Assembly (NCBI GenBank): GCA_025201765.1
Contig: MU623416.1
Location: forward strand, 1 to 64,000
Direction: 5' to 3'
DNA: 64,000 nucleotides
Source: Daldinia sp. FL1419
Taxonomy: Eukaryota > Ascomycota > Sordariomycetes > Xylariales > Hypoxylaceae
Shown piece by piece: positions 1-10,685 of the stretch; within the stretch, counting starts at the first letter, position 1, and each line of letters begins with the position of its first letter. The translations under genes and the position numbers were made by a program. A model generated the notes under the pieces. That model saw only the letters and a list, made by a program, of their open reading frames with translations, did no database searches and had not been told where the DNA came from.

Positions 1-975
1 CACTTTTAATTTTATTAATTTATATTACTAACTATTTAATAATATTAATTAATATTAATAAATATATACATAAAATAAAAACAAAATAATAATAAAATAA
101 ATAATAATAAGGATAAAATTAATATATTATAATTATTTAAAAAAAAAAGCTATTTAAAAAAGATAAGTGGGAAACCTATCCTTATATAACAATAAATACA
201 TAAGTACTTCTTAAAGATCATATACCAGGCTAAAGACATAAGTCATTCAACCACCAAAAAATTATTTTCTTAAAATATATTATTATTAATAAATTATTAT
301 ATATATTTATTATTTTATTTTTTTATTTTATTTTATTTTTTAAAAATTAATAAATAAATATATAATTTTAATAAAATAAATTAAAATTTAATTATAATAA
401 TTATTTTTAAAAATATATTATAAATTTTTATTAATTATATTTTTATTATAATTTATTATATTTTTAATTATATATATATTAATTTAAATTATTAAAATAA
501 TTATTATATTATTTATATTAAAATTAATATTTAATTATTTATTTTTAATATATTTTAATTAAAATTTTTTTATAAATTTAATTATATTAAATATTAATTA
601 TAATAAATTTAAAATAAAATAAAATAAAATATTATAATTAAATTAAAAAAAAAAATTTAAAAAAATTAAAAAAATATATATTATAAAAAGAATTATATTA
701 AATTTATTTTTTTAAAATTACTTTATAAAATATTTATTATTTTTAAAATATTAAATTAATTTTCCTTTAAATTTTAAATTTTTAAATATTTATAATAATA
801 ATATATAAAATTTTTTAAATAAAATAAAATAAAATAAAACAAAATAAAATAAAATAAAATAAAATAAAATAAAATAAAATAAAACAAAATAAAATAAAAT
901 AATAAAATATTTATTATTATTATTATTCTATTTTATATTTTATATTTTAAATATTATATTAATATATAAATTTAG
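1..975. repeat. Extreme AT-rich block (RIP-like or AT-isochore edge)
   Basis: Almost every base from about 240 to 960 is A or T, with long runs of ATTA/TTAA words and no open reading frame. Base composition changes sharply near 975, after which ordinary mixed sequence begins. In filamentous ascomycetes such blocks usually come from repeat-induced point mutation of old transposons, or mark centromeric or subtelomeric AT-isochores. Which of these applies cannot be told from the window alone. Confidence 0.8.
821..900. repeat. AAAAT pentanucleotide microsatellite
   Basis: Sixteen consecutive 5-bp AAAAT units are visible, with only two T-to-C interruptions (at 840 and 885). The array lies inside the AT-rich block and shorter AAAAT runs occur near 610-630. 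Confidence 0.9.
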
Positions 976-3093
976 ATATATGTAAGATTTTTGGCCTGGA
1001 TTTTTGTACGTATTTTATTATATAAGTATAAGCTCAATTGGTACGTATTTTGAAATGGTACGTATTTTGAAATGGTACGTATTTTAAAAATAGATCGAAG
1101 TAGAGACCAATCCTTCTAGGCGATGCACCCAATAAAAACGCTTAGAATTGCGCATGGATGAACTTCCTCTCTCAGAAATAAGGTCAGACATAATATCCCT
1201 CACAGAGTTCGGGCATTCATTCTTAGCGCATCTCCAGGACCCTGGCAGCCCCGGCAGCCCTGGCTATGAGCTTATGAGGCTCAACTCACTTTAACAACAA
1301 ATCTTTAAAATAAGAGACTTGAATCAGCAACTAAGACGTATAAATCGACATAATAGCAAGTTTACTTAAACGAGTAGCCAGTAAAATAAGCGTTCGTTAC
1401 ATGTCATTTCGTACGTCTTTTTCTTCAAGTCATCCACAGCGTTATTACGTGTATTAAAGTTGCTAAAACGGTAGCAAAATCTCCCAACCAAATCGAATAT
1501 AACCATCACGACGCCTAGTAGACTTATATAGGGGGGATTTTAAAGGACCGATAGAAGGATACAATTCTAGCAATACGTAAAGCCCATATTCCTACATTGA
1601 TAGATCTGAAACTGGCCTCCTAGAAACCTAAGACGGTAAACACGCAAAGATTCCAAGATTATAGTAACTCTCATCTTCTGCCTAAGTCGTAATTAACAGC
1701 CAAGCTAAATCCAAATGCGACCAATAAATTTCAGCTCGTCGTATGTACTACCAACCATCCCATGTTCATTTCGTTACAACATTATGTACTTGGCGACTTT
1801 CTTTCTTAAATCTGATCCTTATTCCCCAACCCGTCGTTACTATAACCCAGATATAAGATCAACTTTCCCAACATCACAGTACGATGTTCGTTTCAGCTCC
1901 CCAGCAAAATATCAATCAGCTCTTGAAGCAGTTGAACCTGCCAAAGCTAAAGCGCCATGGCCCTCGGTGTACACCGTGTCGGCCGGCAGTAACGTTCGTG
2001 CCAAAGTGGCGACCGCCGAAGCTCTTTGAGTAGAAGAAGGGCATTATATCAAGCTCGTGTATGACTATTGCACGTATTAGATCGTCTAACTCGACAAGTG
2101 TTGAAGGGACTTTGGCTTACTAGTTTAATCTTGTTTTATAATACTTTTGGATGTAACGTGAACGACTTGGCTAGTTTTAACAATATTCAGCGAGAAGTTG
2201 GCTCGCAGACAAAAGATTTCCACGGGGGATTAAATAAAGCAGGAATAAGAATGTTCCAGTTTCTGATGTTACATTTAATTAGGTACCTATTGGGAGGAGT
2301 CCAATATCAAGGAATAGTTAATTCGTACAAGACTCTAGACTTGGACGCATTACGTCACACGAGAACAAAGACTACTGAAACTGGGACCAGCAACTTGAGT
2401 TGATTGGCTTGGCGAACTTGGCGGGCCGCATGATTAGATAATTCTCTAAAAAGGTCTTGGCAGTAGCACAGCCACGACTTGGACGTCTAACCTTATTTCA
2501 TCTAGTGTCACATCCAAAGCGCCACATCCGAATACCTCCTCAAGCCACAAACTGCCATAGCAGAGATTTCATTCATTCATTCACCTCTATCCCAACCTGC
2601 AGGACTAGATGCATCCTATTCCTAGTATGTACCCATTAGTTAGCTAGTTCATCTACCAACATTCTTCTATTTCCCCCATAAGTAACCTAATAGTCACATG
2701 ATGGCCATGCTTTGACTTCTCACACCACGAGTCCACGACCGGCTATCTCTTCCGTTCGCAATTCCACGCGCTCCCCACCAGTAAGACTATCTCGGATGCT
2801 AAATGCCGCTTGACCATGAGCTGAGCACGAAAATCGGAAATGATTGGCTTAGATCCTAGCAATATGTACTTAGCGACAGCAAAAACCCGACCTCTCGCAT
2901 AGCCTTATGATACCCAAGTAGTAATACAAGGGTATGGTCTAGTCCTACAGTCCTGTAACTAAGAGAATCCTTCGAGAACCCCCTTTCAGTCGAATTGAAA
3001 ATGAATTGATGAATTGCTTTTCTCAAAATCTTTCGCCCCCCTCTGGGAATACATGCTCAAAGTATTCGTGCACGAACCAATGACTTAACCTAG
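976..3093. other. Gene-poor transition region
   Basis: It holds a short tandem repeat at 1040-1085 and scattered open frames (for example 1715-2029 and 2068-2403, plus strand) that have no recognisable domains, no convincing start context and no clear intron links. I treat them as chance or decayed frames. The last bases, around 3082-3093, look like a branch point plus 3' splice site (TTAAC..CTAG), so an upstream exon of the next gene may lie in the final few hundred bases. Confidence 0.4.
1040..1085. repeat. 17-bp tandem repeat (2.7 copies)
   Basis: The unit GGTACGTATTTTGAAAT occurs at 1040-1056 and 1057-1073, and its first 12 bases recur at 1074-1085. A related GTACGTATTTT lies about 30 bp upstream near 1006. 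The repeat sits at the edge between the AT block and normal sequence. Confidence 0.9.
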
Positions 3094-3105
3094 GTGCCTA
3101 ACGAG

Positions 3106-3914
3106 ATGTCAAGCGACGACTTTTCAGGTTGGGCTATCCGCCGCAACAATTCCTGTGTAGGAGAGGTCGACTGCGGCGAGACGAGAGCACCTTTTCGCGC
3201 GTGTTGCCCTTCGTCGACAGCATGTCCGAGCCAATACAACGTGGCTTGCTGCCCATTCGGTCAGAATTGCACGGCCGCAGCTGTCGAGGCCCCCCGGTGC
3301 GCCAACGGATCGTGGGCCATGTTTGATAATGGAGGTTACTTTTGCTGCGAAAAGGGCTATATAGGTTACAATTATCAAGGGACCGACGGATGTTCCAGAT
3401 CGGGGTTTCTTCTTCCAGACGACGCAGTACCGCTTGCCGAGGTTACGCAAGGTAAAGATTCATAGGCCATAGTAGACTAGGTGCCTAACCTATCGAAGCC
3501 ACGGTTACACTGACCTTATCCGCTCTATCTCTAGTCAGTATATCCTCAAGTGTTTCTTCAAGCGCGACATCGATATCGCCGACGACAGCACCCGAGCCAG
3601 CCTCTCAATCAAGCACCGATTCAAATTCGGCCTCGACCTTGAATAATTCAGCCCCCGTGGGCGCGATAGTCGGAGGTGTACTTGGAGGAATAGCGTTTCT
3701 AGTAGTCGTAATCATAATATTATGGTTTATCCGCCGCAAAAAAGCTCGGGAAGAAGGTGCTATGGTAGAAGGGTTTATACTGAACCAGGAACCCCCAAAG
3801 GGACCAAGCAATGAGAAGTACGCAGCGACGGTTACACCCGGTCGAGTAGAGATCGACGGCAGCTCTCGAGTTGAATTATCTAATGACGCCGCTACGAGGT
3901 ATGAGTTAGCTTAA
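3106..3914 (+). CDS. Cys-rich (granulin-like pattern) single-pass membrane protein
   Basis: Two exons, 3106-3451 and 3535-3914, are joined by an 83-nt intron (GTAAAG...CTAG) and give about 241 residues. The first exon encodes an ectodomain with 12 cysteines, including three Cys-Cys pairs spaced as CCPxxxxC...CCPFGxxC...FCC, which recalls granulin or other CCP-type fungal surface modules. A Ser/Thr-rich stalk follows, then one strong membrane segment at about residues 158-180, a basic stop-transfer RRKK and a short acidic or polar tail. The likely topology is extracellular N-terminus at the plasma membrane or wall. No signal peptide precedes the ATG. A splice-acceptor-like TTAACCTAG ends at 3093, just before an in-frame continuation, so a signal-peptide exon may be missing from this model. 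Function is unknown; a surface sensor or adhesion role is only a guess. Confidence 0.65.
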
Positions 3915-4485
3915 AGTTTGTGTGTTAGCGAAGGTCGGCGAATTTATATACAACACGCAGGAGAACCGGCGGGTTGCAGGTCGGAGACGCCACAGTCTCA
4001 CAGAAAAGATTTTTGTGTTAGGTCAGTCAGACCGGGGTCACATACTGCATTCCAACGATAGAGTATCCCGTATACATATCATACTCTTCACGCACAAAGT
4101 CATTGATTCTTATGAGTATTTTTAATATACCTATTTAGAAGGTCGTCCGCGGCCATATTTCATCACTCATTAGACTTGAAGCAAGTTGAATAATACCCAG
4201 TCTTGTTACAGCGCACTGATACTCGTATGAAATTAGGCGATATTTATACGTTATCAGAGTCAGTTAATCCCAATCTCAGTGATACCAGTTTCATGGATGC
4301 CTTGTCATTCATCATGAAGGTCTACAATATGTCTTGTCGATCTGTAACGGGTTGAGTAATAAGTGATTCTCATTTCCTACCTAGGGAGCAGCGAATAAGT
4401 TTCCCTACCAACAGATAATACTATCATACCCGCCTATCGGTATCGTAGGGTTTTGTTTATCCATGTTGCACAAGAATAAACTAGG

Positions 4486-4542
4486 AGTTGGACAGCGGAT
4501 TCGAACCCCGGAGTCGATCATCGCACGCTCGCAGATTCCAAC
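4486..4542 (-). pseudogene. tRNA-like relic lacking a D-arm
   Basis: Read on the minus strand, the segment starts GTTGGAA and ends TCCAAC plus one base, giving six acceptor-stem pairs. Near its 3' end it carries the B-box/T-loop word GGTTCGAATCC. In between, a 17-nt arm (CGAGC/GATCG stem with one mismatch) exposes a loop with T33, GCG in the anticodon place and a purine at 37. Only about four bases join it to the acceptor stem, so the D-arm is missing and total length is about 57 nt. The T-stem has two mismatches. It looks like a decayed or deleted nuclear tRNA copy rather than a working gene; chance resemblance is possible. Confidence 0.35.
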
Positions 4543-4826
4543 ATAGTGACTGACTAAAAATGGCAATAGAAAATCCCACAACACGTGAAGAGTCTTCTAC
4601 GTGTCGTAAAAGAAGAACCAGGTCATGTCGACTTACAATTAGGTATCGTAGAGGCGACATAGTTAAGCCTTTACCTACTATAAACCCGAACGAGAGAAAG
4701 AAAAGAACATTTCGCAGAACCAGTAACTATTTAGTCACCATCCCTTGAAAAGAAAAGTCCATGACAACCGGCAAGGAACCCCACCTAGTATCGATTCGAG
4801 TCTTCGGTATACAGCGTGGTGTTGTT

Positions 4827-5387
4827 TCACAAAGGGTCTTTTTGATCCTGACTAAGAGGAGAGGCTTGAATGATATTCCCCGAAGCATCGACAAAGGCCA
4901 ATTTTCCGATCTGACCATCCACCAGATATCCATACCGATTCTCAGACAAAATAGATCCGGCAAGCAGCATATATAGTACCCTCCAACGCACGTCGGTAGT
5001 TGCTCGGGTCCGAAGAGGCGCAAAAAGAATCCACACCAGGACAGAAATGCCTTACGTGTGCCTCATTACGCGTAGCGCCGTGCCCTGCCCATGGGGCCGC
5101 AAAACATGTCTTTCTTTGAAATGTCCCCGGTTGTTTCTTCTAAGCTCATCGAGAATAGAAATTGCGTGACCAAGTCCCTGGCCTCGGTAGATTAGTGCCC
5201 GGTCGAGGAACCCACGAGTTGCTGGTGGCTCAGCTCGCGACGTAGGTACCGCATTACGCCATCACCAGCCGAGACCAGAGACAGGGCCAAAAGAGCAAAC
5301 AACCATCTTCAATGAGATTTCCTCGAAGAATTTGGGGTCGTACAGCTTAGTTTGAATGGCCAGCGTCTGTCGGCTTCTTCCGTCCAT
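4827..5387 (-). pseudogene. Stop-interrupted coding relic of unknown family
   Basis: One minus-strand frame from an ATG at 5387 to a stop at 4827 (187 codons) is broken only by an in-frame TGA (5262-5264) and a TAA (5052-5054). Random sequence of this length would be expected to carry about nine stops. Composition looks protein-like, with an alpha-helical stretch around RGQGLGHAISILDELRR and a later segment with LYMLLAGSILSENRYGYLVDG. TGG-to-TGA and CAA-to-TAA changes would both fit C-to-T decay of the RIP kind. I do not recognise the family. An unseen short intron or sequencing error could explain one stop, but not obviously both. Confidence 0.35.
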
Positions 5388-5698
5388 TTATTTATGTAAT
5401 TGGCATGTATTGGATGATATGATGTGTTGCATATGAGCTCGTCGCAGGATAATTGCTCACTTGTTTGCGTACTTTACGCGTAACAAGTCCTGTTGGTTTC
5501 AAATCCGCCTTTGGCGCAGCAATGGCGAGGTGAGTAGATGAAGAAGCTCCTCACAACTCTTTCTCCTGAATACGCAAACACCTTGGTGGGTAAAAGGAAT
5601 TGTGAAATGCTCTGTATAAATGTAGCATCTTCCACAATGGATTTCTCACTTGGCAACAAAAGATATTCCTATATCGTCACACGAGGAACTTAACAATT

Positions 5699-5711
5699 AT
5701 TATATATATAT
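5699..5711 (+). promoter_or_regulatory. TATA element of the FPSG-repeat protein gene
   Basis: A TATATATATAT run lies about 80 bp before the ATG at 5789. It is followed by a pyrimidine-rich and then CA-rich leader ending in GAAAAC-ATG, a usual layout for a strongly expressed fungal secreted-protein gene. Confidence 0.5.
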
Positions 5712-5788
5712 CATCTTACATCTACCAAACTACTACCTTTCCGACTCTTTTTAGAGCCGATACATCTTCAACTACGACCACAGAAAAC

Positions 5789-6277
5789 ATGCTCTTCAAA
5801 ACTTTCTCGCTCGCGGCCTTGGTTGCCGTTGCCCTCGGCTTGCCTGCACTGCAGCCTAACGTAGACTCGGACTCAGCACCGACAAGTCTACCTCATCCAG
5901 GAGAAGGCGGGGGTGATAGGCCTACCTTTACCGGACCCCCAAGCGGCTTCCCAACCAATTTCCAGGGTGGTTTCCCAAGCGGCTTCCCAAGCGGCTTCCC
6001 GAGCGGCATTCCCAGCGGCTTCCCAACTGGCCTCCCGAGTGGTTTCCCGAATGGATTCCCCAGCGGAATCCCAACCAGCCTTCCAAGTGGCTTCCCGAAA
6101 GATTTCGCCAACGGCCCCCCCAATGGCTTCCCTAGCGATTTCCCTGGGAGCCTACCGACTGGGTTCCCTACTGCCTCGCCCAGTGGATTCCCTAGCGGAT
6201 TCCCTACTGGTGTTCCAACTGGCATCCCAGCAGGCGTCCCTACCGGCTTTCCTTCGCCACCCTCTGGTATACCTTAG
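5789..6277 (+). CDS. Secreted FPSG tetrapeptide-repeat protein
   Basis: This single-exon gene encodes 162 residues. It begins with a clear signal peptide (MLFKTFSLAALVAVALG, probable cleavage near residue 17-18). A short acidic linker and then a Pro/Gly/Phe/Ser array follow from about residue 50 to the end, built of four-residue units of the form SGFP with I, L, V or T variants. At DNA level the unit is 12 bp, close to GGCTTCCCAAGC. There are no cysteines, no membrane anchor and no GPI signal, so the product should be released or wall-associated. The composition recalls elastomeric or adhesive structural repeats, but no enzymatic domain is visible and function is unknown. The TATA box and good leader support expression. 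Copy number may vary between strains because of the tandem DNA. Confidence 0.75.
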   Translation: MLFKTFSLAALVAVALGLPALQPNVDSDSAPTSLPHPGEGGGDRPTFTGPPSGFPTNFQGGFPSGFPSGFPSGIPSGFPTGLPSGFPNGFPSGIPTSLPSGFPKDFANGPPNGFPSDFPGSLPTGFPTASPSGFPSGFPTGVPTGIPAGVPTGFPSPPSGIP

Positions 6278-7035
6278 AGGAATATTCAAGAGGTAGCACT
6301 AAGAGTTGCCGCAAGTAGACATTGTTGGTCGAGGAGGAACAAGCTTAATGTCAGATCTTGATTTGTATGGATTCGGTTCCGGTGGCCCCTTTCTGTGACT
6401 CTCGTTTGCATTAAACATTCTTGTACTCCAGCTATTTGGGCATATTAGGTATACTTGCATGTTGGATTTCTTTGGTGGCTGTCGTTCGTTATTGGGATTA
6501 TCTACGTATGGTAGGGGAGTCGGGGGCAGGCGTCGTCTAGAGCTAGTCTCAAAATATCAGTATTGCATTACTGATTCAATAAGAATGTAGACCAGTCTTC
6601 TAAATCAATCGCCGTATATATGTGACTAGATTCGGTCATCAATACACTGTGATATCATTACCTTCTACCTAATGGTAGTTGGAGCTTCTATGAGGCAGAA
6701 AAGAAGGGGGCTAATTTAAGAGGTTACGGCCAGTTTTAGATTAGAACTGTGTACGGGGTAGCATGAGTATCTAAGGCTTGTGCATATAAATGACGCTTGC
6801 GCCAAATATGCAGTGGGAACGGTTATGAATAATCCTGCAGCTCTTGGCCGGCAGATTGGACACATGAAAAGAAAAAGAAAAAGAAAGAGAAAAAGAAACG
6901 CCAACCGATTCGCTTCCCGTTCTATTCTAGCCCTACCCTACACTTTGTCGACGCCTCGACGCATACAAATTGTTTTCCGCTCGGAAACAAAGAAAACGTT
7001 TGAGCACTAAACATCATCCGTTGATAGGGTTCAAT
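6278..7035. other. Convergent intergenic region
   Basis: This is the 3' flank shared by the convergent repeat-protein and kynureninase genes. It contains an AAAAGA-type purine-rich microsatellite at about 6868-6898. No gene is supported. Confidence 0.6.
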
Positions 7036-8602
7036 TTAGAAATCTTTCTGTGTCGCTACTAGGGCTGACTCGAAGGCTTCGGCAAACGCGACACAGTCCT
7101 CGAATGAGTTGTACAATGGTGCAGGTGCGACGCGGATTACATTTGGCTTCCTCTCGTCTACGATGACGCCGCTCTTCTCCAACTCTTTCATAACAGGATT
7201 TAGAATATTGTCTGCTAGCAACAGACTGAGCTGGGCGCCACGCTGATCTGGATCGGACGGTGTGATAATTCTAAAAAGCTGCTTGGCATCTTCCGACAGG
7301 AGGGAGAGACACTGCTCGAGAAATGCCGTGAGCCTCTTGGATTTCCCACGAAGCGGCGGGACCCCGCCAGCAAGCTCGAAAACCTCTAGAGAGGCGCTAA
7401 GACTCGTAATGTCGAGGATACTAGGGTTGCTCAGCTGGAATCCAGCCGCTCCTTTTACGGGGTGAAACTTGGTCTCCATCTGAAAGCGTGTTGCCTTGTC
7501 ATTTCCCCACCAGCCCGATAGTCGCTTACCGTATCCCCTCTCGGGTTCCTCGTCGGTGATGGCCGTGGTCACTAAGCTGTTGCGCGAATTGATAAACATA
7601 CCTCCTATGCAACCCGGGCCACCGTTGAGGTATTTATACGTGCACCAGGCAGCGGCGTCCACATCCCAGTCGTGAAGGTGAAGGGGGACATTTCCTACCG
7701 CGTGTGCCAGGTCCCAGATGATAAAGATGTTATGCTTGTGTGCAAATGCGGTGATAGTTGGGATATCCAACAGCTGACCGGTATAATACTGAACGCCGGG
7801 CAACAATATCAACGCCGTATCTGAAGCATGCTTCGAGATGATGGACTGGATATCGTACGTGGTGATGAGAGCGTCCTCCGAGTAGGGAGACTCTACCGTC
7901 ACCATAGAGGTGCTTGGGGAGAGACCATGGTGGCGGATCTGGCTCAGTACGGCAAACTATCACGTCTCAGCGAACGCACGTCTGTCGTCATGTGGACCAT
8001 CTCTTACATGATCGCTTGGGAAAGCCTTGCTTTCTAGGATGATTTTGTGCTTCCCCTTTGGGTCCGGATGATAGAAAGCAGACATCAACAGATGCAGGTT
8101 TGCTGTAAGGGTCTGCATAACGGCCACTTCTGATTCATCCGCACCGACTATGGAGGCCATCAATTTGGCAGCTCGGGCATCAGCGTCGAGCCATGTCGGC
8201 AGAGGAGAATCGTCAAGAGGCTTGAAGTGCCCCTGAACGCCCTGGGTGGACCAGGTTTGGAGATACTGGTTGATGCGAGTCGCAGTTCTTTTGGGTTGCA
8301 GTCCGAGAGAGTTCCCGCAGAGGTATGTACATGCGGTTGTCTCGTCGGCTGGGGCGGGATCGTTACGATCTAAGGAAGTTCAGTACGAGTAACAGTTCTC
8401 GGTCGCTACAGACCAGAAAAGGCAGTTCACCTTGCTGCGGTTGTTTCTGTTGCTGTTGCTGCTCCAGCGTAGTTCGTTTAATATCAGCCTTAGTGGGGAC
8501 ATGAAATTCGTCCCTCAAATGGCGGAGATCATCCTCCCTATCCAAGATTTCAGCCTGAGCACGAAGATTGGCAAAGTGCGATTGGCCGGATGAGGCGCTC
8601 AT
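7036..8602 (-). CDS. BNA5: Kynureninase (L-kynurenine hydrolase)
   Basis: Three exons (8602-8431, 8369-8008, 7956-7036) with introns of 61 and 51 nt give 484 residues, normal for the family. The PLP-dependent enzyme cleaves kynurenine or 3-hydroxykynurenine to anthranilate or 3-hydroxyanthranilate in the cytosol, within the tryptophan-to-NAD de novo pathway. Visible hallmarks are the N-terminal LCGNSLGLQPK substrate segment, the IWDLAHAVGN motif that binds the PLP ring, and the Schiff-base lysine in WCTYKYLNGGPG (about Lys286), then GWWG and the C-terminal small domain ending in RVAPAPLYNS. The second intron lies exactly after PSDH and restores FAVLSQIRHHGL; without splicing the gene looks frameshifted. 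An unusual glutamine-rich insert (QQQQQKQPQQ) sits near residue 50, just before intron 1, and may be length-variable. Some fungi carry two kynureninase paralogues, so orthology to yeast BNA5 is by family only. Confidence 0.95.
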
Positions 8603-9350
8603 TCTAAGTCAGAAACCTCGAAAATAGTAATAAAAGTTACTTTGTATATTTTGTACAAAAATTACCAAATGTGGTCCGCACGCGGACTTAGTTCGAAGGA
8701 TAATAAAACTAACAATAATGTCAATAAAATCGCGGTCGCTTGTTGTTTTTCGGAAGTGGTTAGTTAGTTGGGTAAGTGGTGAGTTACTTCCCATCAGTCC
8801 GACTTTGAATTTTCTCTAAATTTCTCTCGATAAGCCCCGCGATCTGACTCCAACCCTTGCGTAACCTGCGTACATTAAGGTACGTAGTAGGTAACTTGCG
8901 GCTTTGCGGCTTGCGGCAGTGACAACCTTGATCCCAGATTTGGTAGGTGGGGTAAATAATAGAAAGAATTGACGGGATTGGGGCGATCGACTGCAAGCAA
9001 TTACGTCGTTTACCTAACGCATACCTAACGCAAACTTAAACCGAGACCAACTTTCGATTAAGCGAAGAAAAAGTTTAGTCATGATCCATTTAAAAAAACA
9101 AACCGATCCAACTCACTTACGAGACAGAAATCCAACGAGCCGGCCTACCTGGATGCGAATATCCGCAACGTGTCCATACATTATGCAGAAACCATACAGA
9201 AACCACATAGAAACAGCACCCACCACATAAGTTGGGGTTGTACAAATTGGTTAACAAGCTTTGTTAAGCTTTTCTGGGCAGATCGGATATATTACGCTTC
9301 GGCATAAAGAGCATGAAGGAGCATGTAGCCATATATGGCGGCATATGAGC

Positions 9351-9380
9351 AGCATATAGCAGCATATAGCAGCATGTAGG
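9351..9380. repeat. 10-bp tandem repeat (AGCATATAGC)
   Basis: Three adjacent copies of AGCATATAGC are visible, the last with two changes (AGCATGTAGG). Looser GCATATG/GCATGTAG copies flank it from 9310 to 9395. It creates a Tyr/Met/Leu-rich frame on the minus strand that should not be taken as a gene. Confidence 0.75.
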
Positions 9381-10685
9381 ATCATGTAGAAGTATACAAG
9401 ACTGTACCAGTAGCTGGATCGACGCTGCAATGCAACAACGGCTTGGCTTTTTTTTTTCCATCTGTTCAAATAGACAAATATCGCGAATAACGTTACGGCT
9501 AGTTAGATAAATTGACAATACGAATTCCGCCAGTCGCCTCACTACTAATTTGCAATTAACATTGATCATTGCGTGGCCCTCCTTAATTACTCTCCATCTC
9601 GCTCCTCGTCGCCCATCGGCAAATCCAACCTTGGCAGATAGGGCGCCGTACCTTTGAGGTAAGCAACCTTTAGGGCGAACGCCAATAGAGCGGTTCCAAC
9701 CGAAGACTGCAATTATTTGCATGTCCCTTACGGCCCGTCCCTGGATTCATGAATGCCACATGCCTCGAACATGTTCCCTGGGGCTGTCTGGGTATGGGTA
9801 AATGCTGGGCCCCCCTGAACCGAGAGGTAATGCATATGCGTATCCTCGGATCATACCGTGAGATCTTATCTACGATGATGAGACGGAAGGGGCTTCTAGT
9901 CTATGGTCGAATATGTATGTAGTCCTGGATGAAAAAGGCTGAGAAGACCTAAAGCCTGAAGGGTTCCTTAGGTAGGTACGCATGTAAAATCGTCTCGTAT
10001 TATCGACGTTGGCCGTTTCACAACTCCACACTCGTGGCGGTGCTTATCTACGATTCAGGGGTAGACTGCGTTGTGCAGTACGTACAACTCCAGTTTTGAT
10101 ATGCGTATAGTCGTTGATAGGAGGCTACGGCTTGCTACAGGGCGAAAACGTGGAACAGAATTTAAAAATAGACCTGTACCGGACCGTAATGATCGATCGA
10201 TAAACACTGCGTAATCCCGACGACTGGCCGTCCTGTCTCTCTCCGTCTCCGTATTGCTCGTGAAACTTTAGCTTACCGTAGTTACCGTAGATTAATTTTA
10301 AAGATTATTTCCCCTTTTTCTCATCCCCCCAGGTTGCCACGAAGCAATATGTTGAGCAATGAACCGATAAGGCGAGCAGCACGCCTTAAGCTCCCCGTCT
10401 TAAGACTTACCATTCTTGGAATTGCGGCAGAAGCTGCCGGCATAAGGTTGCTTACGTTAGGTAATTTGAACGAACGAACATCAAACACAACTCCCTATCC
10501 TGGACGCGGCGATGGCAACGGATGATTGTCCCTGCAGTGTCACCTAGTACAAGAGTATAGTGAAGCATTTGTTCCACTTGGGCTCCGCAAAAAAAAGGAG
10601 ACGATATTTTTCGTTTCGAGATCTCAACCGGTTCTCATGACGTTGTTTTCGGAGGATATGTCGCCATGAAAACTGAGGGAACCCC

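Larger units (their letters stand above)
3915..5788. other. Intergenic region with relics
   Basis: No intact gene is seen between the membrane protein and the secreted repeat protein. The region holds a tRNA-like relic (4486-4542), a stop-interrupted minus-strand coding relic (4827-5387) and, at its right end, the TATA-containing promoter of the downstream gene. The remaining short frames have no recognisable features. Confidence 0.5.

Noticed and set aside
5893..6225. 110-codon minus-strand frame rich in Gly/Leu/Pro/Lys
   Set aside because: It is produced by the antisense of the 12-bp repeat in the secreted FPSG protein gene and has no independent signal.
7957..8430. Apparent frameshifts or pseudogene in kynureninase
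   Set aside because: Two short introns (8370-8430 and 7957-8007) restore one continuous frame with all family motifs.
9264..9722. 152-codon Tyr/Met/Cys-rich minus-strand frame
   Set aside because: Its unusual composition comes from the AGCATATAGC repeat; there is no domain or start support.
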